DNA of 64,000 nt. Source: Ricinus communis (taxonomy: Eukaryota > Streptophyta > Magnoliopsida > Malpighiales > Euphorbiaceae). Shown piece after piece: positions 45,421 to 56,074 of the stretch (position 1 is the stretch's first letter; each line of letters starts with the position of its first letter). The notes beneath the pieces are model-generated. The model searched no databases. It worked only from the letters and a program-made list of their open reading frames with translations, and was not told the DNA's origin. The DNA lies in assembly GCF_019578655.1 (NCBI RefSeq), contig NC_063259.1, positions 18,628,489 through 18,692,488 on the forward strand. The letters run 5' to 3'. The position numbers and the translations under genes were made by a program.

Positions 45421-46475
45421 AGTTTTACACATATTTGCTTGCATATTATTGCATATGTTCTTAGCAATTATTGTGCTTTTATTCCCAGATCACCCATGTT
45501 TTGTATTCTTTTGCATTTCAGGGACATTTATAGGACCGTTATCGGTGTTTAAGCAATTATAGATTAATACATGCGGAAACAGATGAGAATTCATCAAGAT
45601 CGGACAAGAGCCCGCAATGCATAAAGTGAGCACGGCCTGGACTCTAGCCGTGCTCAACCATTGGCTTTGATTCTTAAAATTGGCACTTTGGGCATGGTTT
45701 TTGTAGCCACCACGGCCTTCAGCACGGCCCGTGGTGGCCAGCACGGGGAGCAACACGACCCGTGGTGGCCAACACGGGGAGCAACATGGCCGTGGTGAAA
45801 CCCTACATAGTGAGATCCACAGTTTCAACACGGCCTGGACTTCGCTCGTGCTGAGTTAAATATATAAGAAAAATGAATTTTTGTTAGAGGAAGAGAGGGG
45901 GAAGGAGTGACATAGAGCCCTGGCGGATGGTTCGGTTTCTGCACAATATTGAGTGCGAGAGAGAGTTGCGGTGAGTAAGAATCCCGGAATTGTAAGGTTC
46001 CGAGTGCAAAACAGTAGTGGAGCAATTCAAGAGGTAGTTTGGGAGATTAGTCAAAGTGTAGATCCAGATTTGGAGTTGTTCATCCAATTCGAGAGAAAAG
46101 GGTGTACATCATTTATTTTCATTATTCTTTCATTTTAATTGATTTCCTAGATTGTTTTAAACATGAACATGTTTAGCTAGACTGATTTAATCCATTGGGA
46201 TTTCTTTACTATGTTGGCTTGATATTATATTGTTGGATTGTTTGAGTTGGTTTTGTATTCTTCCTGCTTTCAGTATTAATCAGATAGCATTATTCATGAG
46301 ACGTTGTGAATTGTGTGTTTATATTGCTTTGTGTGATTGAGAAGTCCATTTGGCAATTGGAATTTTGAATAGCAAGAACTGGTTAATAATCGCTTAGAGA
46401 TAAGGATAATTAACTAGCCGGATTAAGAATTAACAAAGCTTAATAGAGGCGGATTAAAGCTTAATGCTAATTTAA
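45420..46475 (+). repeat. B-type LTR, truncated at both ends
   Basis: Begins at 'catagttttacacatatttgcttgc', about seven bases into the B-type LTR, and ends at 'aagcttaatgctaattta', about 250 bases short of the LTR end. The CACGG/CCGTG field is at 45630-45855, with a TATATAAG box directly after it at 45861-45868. The left neighbour is the integrase of element I and the right neighbour is the leader of element F. No internal region or partner LTR is seen. Confidence 0.85.
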
Positions 46476-46916
46476 AAATTTGTCTTGTTCATAATTTCTT
46501 TTCACTTGTGTTATTATCATTAAAAAAATAAAAAAAGAAAGAATCAAAAGATCAAAAAAAAAAAGAAAAGAAAGTTTGGACGGCATAGAAATCCTATTCT
46601 ATTATTTTATTTTATTGCTTTCTTGTGTCTAGCTACTTTAAATTTGGCCTTACCTAACAACTTAATCTAGACCAACATTTTTTTCTTTTCACTCCATTGA
46701 ATTGCCATAATCTGATTTGGTTTGTTTAGGTGATCAGTTCATCTAAGGACCTAAAGCAAAAGCAAGAGTGGTAAAAGGCAATAGTGGTGAGACTAGCATC
46801 GAGAAAAGCCAAAACTTTGAGTGAAACACGAGCGGTGTGACATTTTAATTGAGAGACACACGCCAACGAGTGTTTTTGTGAGGCTATACTAACTTGCTTT
46901 TCAGGGTTTTCATGCA
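46476..46916 (+). other. 5' leader of element F
   Basis: AT-rich, no ORF. Contains an A-rich tract (46523-46573) and a pyrimidine stretch ending in TTGCTTTTCAG at about 46904, shortly before the gag ATG, which could be a 3' splice site. Confidence 0.5.
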
Positions 46917-48146
46917 ATGTCAAAAGAACAAGTTTCAAGTAGTGTTGGAGCATCCATTGAGCAAACTTTGCAAGCAATGCAAAAAGAGTTTGAAAGAATG
47001 TATAGGCGAATGGATGATGTTGTTGAAAGTGTGAGAAGGTAAGGTGAAACTATTACAAGAATTCAAAACGAGCCTAGAAGAGAAAGGCAACTAGCCTTTG
47101 AACAAGAGGATTATGATGTCGAAGATGATTTGGAGGATGACCAAGCAACCACTTTTGGTGGAGATGACCATCCTAGGAGACACAATAGGAGATCAAGGCA
47201 AGATGGTGTAGATCGCAACCTAGGCAACATCAAAATGAAAATTCCTTCCTTTCAAGGAAAGAATGATCCTGATGTCTACTTGGAATAGGAGCAAAAGGTG
47301 GAGATGATCTTCGAATGCCATAACTATTCGGAGGAGAAAAAGGTAAAACTTACTGTCGTTGAGTTTTGTGATTACGCTACTGTTTGGTGGCATCAATTGT
47401 GTAGGGAAAAGAGACGAAATGGAGAAAGACCCATAGAGTCATGGATGGAGATGAAATGCATCATGAGGAAGAGGTTCATTCCTAACTATTACTATAGAGA
47501 TTTGCATCAATGATTGCAAACTCTAAGGCAAGGAACCATGAGTGTGGAGGAGTACCACAAAGAAATGGAAATGGCTATGATTAAAGCAAATATGGAGGAG
47601 GATAGAGAGGCCACCATGGCAAGATTCTTGAATGGTTTAAACAAGAATATTGCTGATCTTGTGGAGTTGCAACATTATGTGGAGCTTGAGGACATGGTGA
47701 ATGTGGCCATGAAAATTGAAAGGCAACTCAAGTGAAAAGGTGCAAGTAAGTTTGATTCTAAACTTAATTCGAGTTCTAGTTCTTCTAATTGGAAATCGAA
47801 TTAGAGTAAAAAGGATGATAAATTTGCTAAGCCTAAAGTGGATGAGAATAAGAATAAAAATGAAATAGGCAGCAAAAACAAAGTTGAGAATCAAGCTAAT
47901 CAATCTAGAAGCTTGAAGTGTTTTAAGTGTCTTGGACATGGTCATTATGCATGTGATTGCCCTAATAAGAGGACCATGATTGTTAGAGATGGAATTGTTG
48001 AATCTAAAAGTGAAAATGAAAATGATGATGAAAATGATGACATGCCAACTTTAGAGGATGTTAGTGATGTTGAGTATGCTAAAGGGGATGTGTTAGTAGT
48101 ACAACGCACACTTAATTTGCAATGTAAACACGATGAACATGGAGAG
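46917..48146 (+). pseudogene. gag of element F
   Basis: ATG at 46917 (MSKEQVSSSVGAS). An N-terminal helix-rich part is followed by IKMKIPSFQGK at about 47230 and the retrotransposon gag domain at 47290-47735 (WMEMKCIMRKRFIPNYYYRDL; EDREATMARFLNGLNKNI). A Lys/Asn/Ser-rich linker and a CCHC knuckle (CFKCLGHGHYACDC) at 47919-47960 come next. Stops are at about 47040, 47287, 47512, 47735, 47802 and 48147, against one long frame. Several would be CGA, CAG or TGG codons one transition away. Confidence 0.9.
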
Positions 48147-48158
48147 TAGTGTGAGAAT

Positions 48159-48620
48159 TTGTTTCATACTCATTGTTTAATTGCTAATAAGTTGTGTAAC
48201 ATGATTGTTGATAATGGAAGTTATACTAATGTTGCTAGTACTTTGCTTGTGGAGAAATTGAAATTACCAACTACCAAACACCCAAGGCCTTACAAGTTGC
48301 AATGGTTGAATGATAGTGGTGTTGTGAAGCTAAATAAGCAAGTGCTAATTTCTTTTTCCATTGGGAGATATAAGGATGAGGTGCTTTGTGATGTGGTTCC
48401 CATGTATGCCGGACATGTTTTATTGGGAAGACCTTGGCAATATGATAGGCGTGTGATTTATGATGGGTTCAAGAATCGATATTCCTTGACTATTGATGGA
48501 CAAAAGTTTAATCTTGGACCATTACCTCCCAAGGCCATTTTTTATGATCAAGTGAGAATTAAACAACAATATGAAGAGCTTGAATCTTCATATGGGGAAT
48601 ATCAGGGGAGGGAGCAATAA
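48159..48620 (+). pseudogene. Protease region of element F
   Basis: Open for 153 codons. The active-site stretch reads VDNGSYTNVAS at about 48200-48235, where E has DGGSCTNVA. The second conserved part, HVLLGRPWQYDRR, is at 48415-48450. It ends at a TAA at 48618; the charged spacer to 48815 encodes no recognised domain. Confidence 0.85.
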
Positions 48621-48815
48621 ATAGTGAAAAAAGAAAAAGGTGAGGTAAGTGGTAAAAGTGAGTGTAATGGGAAACACAAGGTGAGAGAAAACAAGGGAGA
48701 TGAGAGTGGAAGAAAGATGAATGTGTATGCAAAGCCAAGTGACGTGATGAATGTGTATACAAAGCCAAGTGATGTGAGGAGAACACTAACCTTGAGGTAG
48801 CCCTTACTTATACTC

Positions 48816-50287
48816 ATGTACAAGGAAGTTTTGATGATTTCTAATGATCTTAATAAGGATTTGCCTAGTGTTGTTCTTGAGCTTTTGCAGGAATATGAAG
48901 AGCTATTTCCCAAAGATGTGCCTAAAGGATTACCACCAATTCGAGGAATTGAACATCAAATTGATTTCATTCCGGGTGCAAGCATACCTAATAGGCTAGC
49001 ATATAGATGCAACCCCGAGGAGACAAAAGAAATCCAAAGGCAAGTGAGTGAGCTTATGGATAAGGGGTACGTAAGAGAAAGCATGAGTCCTTGTGCGGTT
49101 CCTGTAATTTTAGTGCCTAAGAAAGATGGTTCATGGAAGATGTGTGTTGATTGTCGTGCCGTCAACAAAATAATGGTAAAGTATCGCCATCCTATACCTA
49201 AGCTAGATGACATGTTGGATGAATTGCATGGTGCTTATGTGTTTTCTAAAGTGGATTTAAAATCTGGATATCATCAAATAAGAATGCGTGAGGGTGATGA
49301 ATGGAAAACTGCTTTCAAAACAAAACATGAATTATATGAGTGGTTAGTCATGCCGTTTGGTTTAACTAATGCTCCAAGTACTTTTATGCGATTGATGAAT
49401 CATGTTTCATAGCTTTCATTGGAAAGTTTGTAGTGGTTTATTTTGATGATATTCTTGTGTATAGCAAATCTTTATATGAGCATGTAATACACTTAAAGCT
49501 GGTTTTTGATGTGTTAAGGCAAGAGACATTATATGCTAATCTTAAGAAATGCACTTTTTGCACTAATGAAATTACTTTTCTTGGATATATTGTTAATGAC
49601 AAGGGAATTCATGTTGATCAAGAAAAAGTAAAAGTAATTAGAGAGTGGACAAAACCTACTAGTGTGCATGATGTTAGGAGTTTTCATAGTCTTGCTAGCT
49701 TTTATAGGAGATTCATTAAGGATTTCTCTACAATTACTGCACCTTTAACTGAATGCATTAAAAAGAATGTGGGTTTTAAGTGGGGAAAAGAACAAGATGA
49801 TGCTTTTAACTTGCTAAAAGAAAAACTTAGTTCAGCACCTTTACTTGCTTTGCCTGACTTTGCTAAAACCTTTGAGGTTGAGTGTGATGCAAGTGGAATA
49901 GGTATTGGTGGAGTATTGATGCAAGAAGGAAGACCAATTGCATTCTTTAGTGAGAAGCTAAGTGGAGCAAGTCTAAACTACTTAACTTATGACAAAGAGT
50001 TTTATGCTTTGGTAAGAGTTTTAGAGACATGGCAGCACTATCTTTGGTATAAGGAATTCATTATACACACCGACCATGAGTCTTTGAAATATCTCAAAGG
50101 ACAAGGGAAGCTAAGCCGTAGGCATGCTAAATGGGTGGAATTTATTAAATCCTTTCCATACATCATCAAGTACAAACAAGGTAAAGAAAATGTTGTTGCC
50201 GATGCTCTATCTAGAAGGTATGCTCTAATTTCTACACTTGATGCAAAATTATTGGGTTTTGAGTTCATTAAGGAATTATATAATTGA
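48816..50287 (+). pseudogene. Reverse transcriptase and RNase H of element F
   Basis: RT is open from 48816 to 49412, with [19 protein letters not shown] and the [12 protein letters not shown] and [12 protein letters not shown] blocks. One frameshift at about 49410 comes just before the catalytic YFDD (49439-49450); the frame then stays open to 50287. The connection domain is [10 protein letters not shown]. RNase H has [25 protein letters not shown] and [12 protein letters not shown], so its acidic residues are present. Apart from the frameshift this is the best-preserved polymerase in the window. Confidence 0.93.
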
Positions 50288-51714
50288 GACCATGATTTTG
50301 CTAATGTATATGGGGCATGTGAGAGAGGGGGGTTTGACAAGTTCTATAGACATTATGGTTTTCTTTTTAAAGAAAATAAGTTATGCGTGCCTCAATCTTC
50401 TTTAAGAGAGTTGCTTGTGAGGGAGGCACATGGTGGGGGTTTGATGAGGCACTTTGGTGTGAGAAAGACTTTAGATGTTTTAGAAAATCATTTCTTTCGG
50501 CCACAAATGAAAAGAGATGTTCAAAAAATATGTGAGAGATGCATCACTTGTAAACAAGCTAAATCTAAAGTGATGCCTCATGGGTTGTATACTCCACTTC
50601 CCATACCTAATGAACCTTGAGTAGACATTTCTATGGACTTTGTTCTAGGATTACCTAGGTCAAGGTGAGGGAAAGATTCTATTTTTATTGTTGTTGACAG
50701 GTTTAGCAAAATGGCACATTTCATTCCATGCCACAAGACAGATGATGCAACTCATATTGCGGGGTTGTTCTTTAAAGAAATTGTAAGATTGCATGGGGTT
50801 CCAAGGACAATTGTCAGTGATAGAGATGTCAAGTTCCTTAGCCACTTTTGGAAGACACTTTGGAGCAAGATGGGAACAAAGCTTCTATTCTCAACAACTT
50901 GTCATCCACAAACGGATGGACAAAAGGAGGTGGTTAATAGGACTCTCTCACAACTATTGAGGGCAATAATTCAAAGAAATTTGAAGAATTGGGAAGAATG
51001 TTTGCCACATGTTGAGTTTGCATACAATAGGAGTATTCATGGTACAATAAATTGTTCACTTTTTGAGATTGTATATGGGTTCAATCCATTAACTCCAATG
51101 GATTTACTGCCATTACCCATTGATAAGGCTAATTTTGAAGGCAAGCAAAAAGCTAAATTTGTTAAAAGCTTACATGAGAAGGTGCATACTCAAATAGAGA
51201 AAAAAAATCAACAATATCAAAAGCAACACAACAAGGGGAGAAAGAAAGTTGTATTTGAACCGGGTGACTGGGTTTGGGTACATTTGAGAAAGGAAAGATT
51301 TCCAAGCCAAAGGAAGTCTAAATTAATGCCAAGAGGGGATGGGCCATTCCAAGTCCTTGAAAGAATTAATGACAATGCCTATAAGATAGATTTGCCAAGT
51401 GAGTATGGCAATGTGAGTGCTTCTTTTAATGTTGCTGATCTTTCTTTATTTGATGTAGGTGATGAAGTTGACAATGAGGCTGATTTGAGGATGAATCCTT
51501 ACGAGGAGAGAGGGAATTATGCAATAAAGACAAGAATTACAAATGATCCTTTAAGCTTTCAAGGAGGTCCAATGACAAGATCCAAGTCCAAAAGGATGCA
51601 AGAAGCTTTGTTGGGCTTAATTAAAGACATTTGGAGTGTTCAAACACAACAAGGCTCAATCCAAGATTTAGGATTACAAAAAGGATCCAAAATCATCAAT
51701 TTAGTGCAATAAGT
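50288..51714 (+). pseudogene. Integrase of element F
   Basis: The zinc domain is at 50430-50565 ([24 protein letters not shown]). The core has first Asp in [10 protein letters not shown] (about 50635), second Asp in VSDRDVKFLSHFW (about 50815) and the TDGQKEVVNRTL helix carrying the Glu (about 50915). The GPF motif (RGDGPFQVLERI) is at about 51335. The C-terminus runs into the 3' LTR and ends at 51712 after GPMTRSKSKRMQEALLG. Stops are at 50285, 50618 and 50666; from 50711 to the end it is open for 333 codons. No standard chromodomain; CRM-like tail. Confidence 0.92.
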
Positions 51715-52250
51715 TTGGGTTGAACTCATAGGTCTAATAAGATTCATTTGAAGCCTTTTTCTATTTTCATTTTATTAGGTTTTTCTTAAGTTATGGTGTG
51801 ATTAGTTGTCTTTTAGAGTTACAAAATAGATGCACATAATTAGTCATAATTTGGAGTTACAAAATGGATGCACATAATTAGTTGTCATTTGGGAGTTACA
51901 AAAATGAGTGACATCAATTTAAAAACAGCCACTTTTAATAAGTTTTAAGGGTAATTAAAGGGAAAAAGGTGGGGAAGCTTAAAAGACATCCATTTAGGTT
52001 TTTTTGTCTTGTTTTGGCTATAAATGTCAAAGCCAAATCCATTTGTAAAGATAGAATTTTGAATGATAATCTTTGTTTGCTCTTTGTGAGTGTTTTTGCT
52101 TAAGTTCTTGCATGAACTTTGAACTTATCAAACTATTTTTAGTTTGTGGCGTTCTCTAACCAAAATCTTGTGTTTGATTCATAACTTATCAAATCATACT
52201 TGGTTTGTGGCGTTTGGAGTTTAATAAAGAGAATGGAAGTTTGAAAAAGA
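51517..52250 (+). repeat. 3' LTR of element F (right end approximate)
   Basis: Starts after GAGAGAGGGAA. It encodes the polyprotein C-terminus for about 195 bases. A duplicated block 'gagttacaaaatggatgcacataattag' occurs at 51817-51890. A TATA-like GGCTATAAATG is at about 52016. Two 'aacttatcaaa...gtttgtggcgtt' repeats lie at 52120-52215. No second copy is available to fix the end. Confidence 0.65.
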
Positions 52251-52257
52251 CAATGAG

Positions 52258-53455
52258 ATGAGTTAATCCAATTGGGGATTCCTTTAGCTAGCCGGCTTAA
52301 AAATAATAATTTATGAATTGATTGATTAAGAATTGCAATCTGTGGATAATTTCTTAAATCAATTGGCCTCTCTCTCGAGTTAACCAATTCCTAATCCTAA
52401 AGATCTAAAGTTGGAATCTCTTCATAACAATTAATTTTAGAATAATATTAATCTCTAAATTAACACGAATAAGAATGTCTAGTTCTTATTCTAGTAAGTT
52501 ATTACACTTATCTCTAAGATGCAAATCACTTAATCACACAAGCAGTTGTCCAAACTTAATTGAATTTCTCAATTACAAAGGAGTTCTCAAATTGATTCAA
52601 CATTGAAGAAGAAACAAAAAATTTTATTATACTTGAATGAAAACTACAATCTTAAATCAACAATTCAATCAATTAAGCATAAAATAAGCCTAGCATGGCT
52701 AAAGATCACCCCGAAATGTGTTTAATAAGATTAGTTACACATGTTCATGATTAAACTAATACAAGAATCAAATACAAAGTAAATAAGAATTGAAAAGAAC
52801 ATGTACACCCTTTTCTCAAATGGTGGAAATGCTATCCCCTCTTGAATAACTCATAATCCAATCTTTGCAGCTCAAGATCTCCTTATTTTTTCCTTTAAAT
52901 CTTCAATCTAATCCTCAAGAATAGCTATCTAGATGATGTTGAAGTGGAATTCATCTCCGTTTTCCTCTTCTTGATCATCTGGAAGGTTACTCTCAAAGTT
53001 TATGTTGAATACCCCAAAGTTCTCTCTCTTCGAATCCCCTTCCTTTCAAAGTTTGTCTTGAATGCATGTTGTGTTGGGCTAAAATTGTAAATCTGGTACG
53101 CTCAGCACGACTTAGATTTGGGCCATGCTGCTCAACGCAGGCATGGTCCTAGGCCGTGTTACTCTTGGGAATCGTGTTGCAAATTATTTCTTCTCGCCAT
53201 GGGTAAGGAATTTCAGCACGCCCTCTGACCCTAACCGTGCTACTGAGCACGGGCGTGTTGAATAGTTTAGTGCACTCGATTCGTCCATTTCTTCCTGATT
53301 TGGGTCTGATTTCTCTCTAACTTTGATGATTTACCTAAAAAAACACCTAAGACACAAAGGAAACTAAAACAGGGTGATTCTAATATAAAAACAAATAATT
53401 TGCCCTAAAAAACTCAAGATCAAGCATGCAAATATGTGTAATATCAAGGATATCA
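52258..53455 (-). repeat. Diverged Athila-type LTR (minus strand), probably solo or partial
   Basis: On the minus strand it starts TGATATCCTTGATATTACACATATTTGCATGC at 53455, like the B-type LTR. It has a CACGG/CCGTG-like field at 53095-53265, a 'aagggtgtacatg' block at about 52810 and the 'gaattgg...ctcgagagagag' block at about 52375. The inner end near 52258 is worn. No primer site or polypurine tract adjoins it. No gene. Confidence 0.7.
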
Positions 53456-54138
53456 ATTACACTTGAAAAGATGCTGCCAATGACTAAGAGGTTGTACTTT
53501 AAAGTCACAAATAACATGGTTGAGTGTTATCATAGAAAATTCAAAAATTAGAGTTATATAAACTCTATGATGAGAAGGTTTATAGCTACAAATTAAAGAT
53601 CGAAAAGGAGCCGTGATCCTAAAAGACCTAAGGAGATTGCCCTAGAGTGGAAAAGAAAAGAGACAAAGAAAATGTTAAGGACCATTAGTCTCAACCTTGA
53701 CCTTGTGCAACTTCAACATAAGCTTGCGCAAATCCACTTAGACACCCCGTGGTTCATGGCCTCACACGTGTCTGTAGTTTGAGCATGCGCAACTTCACCA
53801 AGACCTCGCGCGAGGAGAAGTGTTGACCTGGGGAATTTTCCCTGCACCTGTGCTCACGCTTGTTCACCTTGAGCTCGCGCAAGGACTACCGCTGACCCCG
53901 CACGAGCTCAGTTTGGAAAGAGGACAGGCTAAAGGTGACATGTCGACCATTCGTTGGGTGAGAATTTGGTGCAGGTATTCCCCCCAATAGAGCAGAGACA
54001 TATGTTTGACCCCCATAAAAAATCAATTTTCCCATTGAGTCAAGGATTGGCGATTTTTTAGCGGGTGAGAAATTAATTATTTGGAGAAATTCAAAAAAAA
54101 TGATTTTTGAAAAAGACAAAAGAAAGCTTTTAGGGGAC
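53456..54138. other. Unassigned sequence with GCGCGAGCTC-like repeats
   Basis: No convincing ORF or known element. The interval 53700-53910 is GC-richer and repeats half-palindromic GCTCGCGCAAG / CTTGCGCAAA / CTCGCGCGAGG words, recalling in layout, not sequence, the CACGG/CCGTG fields of the LTRs. Confidence 0.4.
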
Positions 54139-54438
54139 TGATGCAATACATAAGGCAGTGAATCTATCGATGCAGCCTAGCACAACGGCAAGTATTAAAA
54201 ATATTGTGACCCTCGGGAAAGTGAAATCCTAGAGTTACTACATCGTCCCTTGTTATCTAGACTAAGATTAATAACTGGGGTTTCTAAATTTACTAATGAC
54301 TAAAAGCTAATTCCGAATGTACTGCGAGAATGAATGAGCAAAGAGAATAATCAAGACAAGAAACCAAACCCAAGGAGGACCTAGACTAGTTGGCAGCTAA
54401 ACAAAGGATAATGGATTGTTGAGTCTGATTATGCTGCC
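54139..54438 (-). repeat. Athila-type LTR 3'-end fragment (minus strand)
   Basis: Matches the R/U5 part of the A/B/C LTRs (the 'aaggcagtg.atctatcgatgcag' block, 'aaactagttggca.c.aaacaaagg' and 'gagtct.attatgct'). The terminal 'gtgctac..gttagctacaatct' bases are missing. Cut at 54438 by the LTR of element G. Confidence 0.75.
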
Positions 54439-55907
54439 TAATGTGCATCGTTTTATACATGTTTATATGCCTAATTACTTCCATTTTTGTGCATAGTTGT
54501 CTTGTTTTATGCCAGAATCACCTATGTTTTGGTTCCTTTCATGTTTTAGGTGATTATCGATGGACATTATCAGTAGTTGAAGGAAATACATGCAAATACA
54601 GACCATAATCCATTAAAATTGAGCAAGGGCTAGCATTTCAAGGTTGAGCACGGCTTGGACTCTGGCCGTGCTGAACCATCAACACTTGACCCTCAATAGT
54701 GCCATTTTGGCATGATTTCCGAGGCCACCATGGCCTCCATCATGACCTGTGGTGGCTCAGCACCGGTGAATGCACGACCAAGAAGAAGCCCTAAATTGCG
54801 GGACTCAGAGGTCCAGCACGGCCTGGACTCTGCCCATGCTGATCAGCACGGGCTTGACCATGGCCGTGTTGAGACATTTATATAGGCAAATGCGAATTAT
54901 TTTGCTAGGGTTCGATTTTCTGACTTGATTTCACATATACATGCACGAGCCATCTTTTTCCAAACTTCAGTATTCGACTTTAGGAGACTATTTCGCCTAT
55001 TGAAGAAAGGATTACATTGGTTTAAATATCAAATTAAAGATTAAGAGTGGATTTGGAGGCATTCAAGAGGCAATTTAGTGTTCATCATTCAAATTTGAGA
55101 ATTTAGGGCTTTTCATCTGACTTAAAGAAGAAGGGTGTACATGCTTTCAAATTGCTTTTCTGTATTTGTTCTTTACTTTGTGTTGCTTATTAGCATGAGT
55201 AGCTAGAATTGTTGAACCCATTGGGTTCCTATATTGTTCGATTGCTTTTCATGTTTATGAGACTTTATGATTATCAATGCTTGTTTCTTCTTGCTTTCAT
55301 TATTAATGAGAAATCATATTATTCATCAGACGTTATGAGTTATGGTGCTTAGATTGCTTTATGTAATTGAGAAGTTCGTTTAGCAATTGGAAATTCGAAT
55401 AGCAAGAACTGGTTAATGATCACTTAGAATTGACTAGCCGGATTAAGAATTAACAACTCTTAATAATGATGGATTTAATCTTAAGGCTAACCTAAAATCA
55501 ATCATTAGGAAGAGATTCCATCATTTAGGTTCTTAGGTTTAGGGATTCAATATTCTCGAGAGGGAAATGAATTCAATTTTGAATCTGCTCATGGGTAATC
55601 GTAATTGGTAATCAATATAATCTCTACCTTCACTAAAATCCAACTAGTTTAGGTCCCCTTGGGTTTGGTTTTTCCTTTGATTGTTTCACAAAATCCTTTC
55701 AGATTGTTTGACACTAGTTAATCACTTGCTTGCATCTAATCATAGAATAGTAACTTCATCGATTTTGTTAGGGTTAGATATCATAAGACGCTGTAGTAGT
55801 TCTAGGATCACCCTTTCCCGAGAATACGATCTTGATACTCGCTGTTAGTGCTAGTCTGGATCGATAGGTTCACTGCCTTAGATTGTAGCTACAGAAATAG
55901 ACTATCA
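54439..55907 (+). repeat. 5' LTR of element G
   Basis: Starts TAATGTGCATCG, a TG-to-TA change relative to relatives, and ends GAAATAGACTATCA. The CACGG/CCGTG field is at about 54645-54870, directly followed by TTATATAGG at 54878-54886. Overall order resembles the B-type LTR (the 'cagaatcacctatgttttg' block, field, TATA, 'gggtgtacatg', 'attcaatattctcgagaggg'). Confidence 0.85.
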
Positions 55908-55913
55908 AGTTTT

Positions 55914-55931
55914 TGGTGCCGTTGCCAGGGA
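55914..55931 (+). other. Primer binding site of element G (tRNA-Asp type)
   Basis: TGGTGCCGTTGCCAGGGA has two mismatches to the perfect site of element C. Confidence 0.85.
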
Positions 55932-56074
55932 ACACTTTTGTGTGAACTAGAATGAATTTATGTTTGTGTTAATCTAGCCATTTTTATTTTCTGTCTTTTC
56001 ATTTCTTTTCTATTCTTTATTATTTTATTCATTCTTGTGTTCTTTGGTTGCTGCCTTTTTATTTCAGGTAGTTT

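Larger units (their letters stand above)
46476..52250 (+). mobile_element. Element F: CRM-like chromovirus lacking its 5' LTR
   Basis: Leader, gag, protease, RT, RNase H and integrase are in order and about as long as in element E, to which F is clearly related (zinc knuckle, YFDD RT and GPMTRSKSKR C-terminus). A degenerate polypurine tract (GAGAGAGGGAA) precedes a 3' LTR that starts near 51517 with TTATGCAATAAAG, against TGATGCAACCAAAG in E. The 5' LTR and primer site are absent; a truncated B-type LTR abuts the leader. Better preserved than E in frame, but with at least ten stops, several of them C-to-T type. The right end is approximate. Confidence 0.87.
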
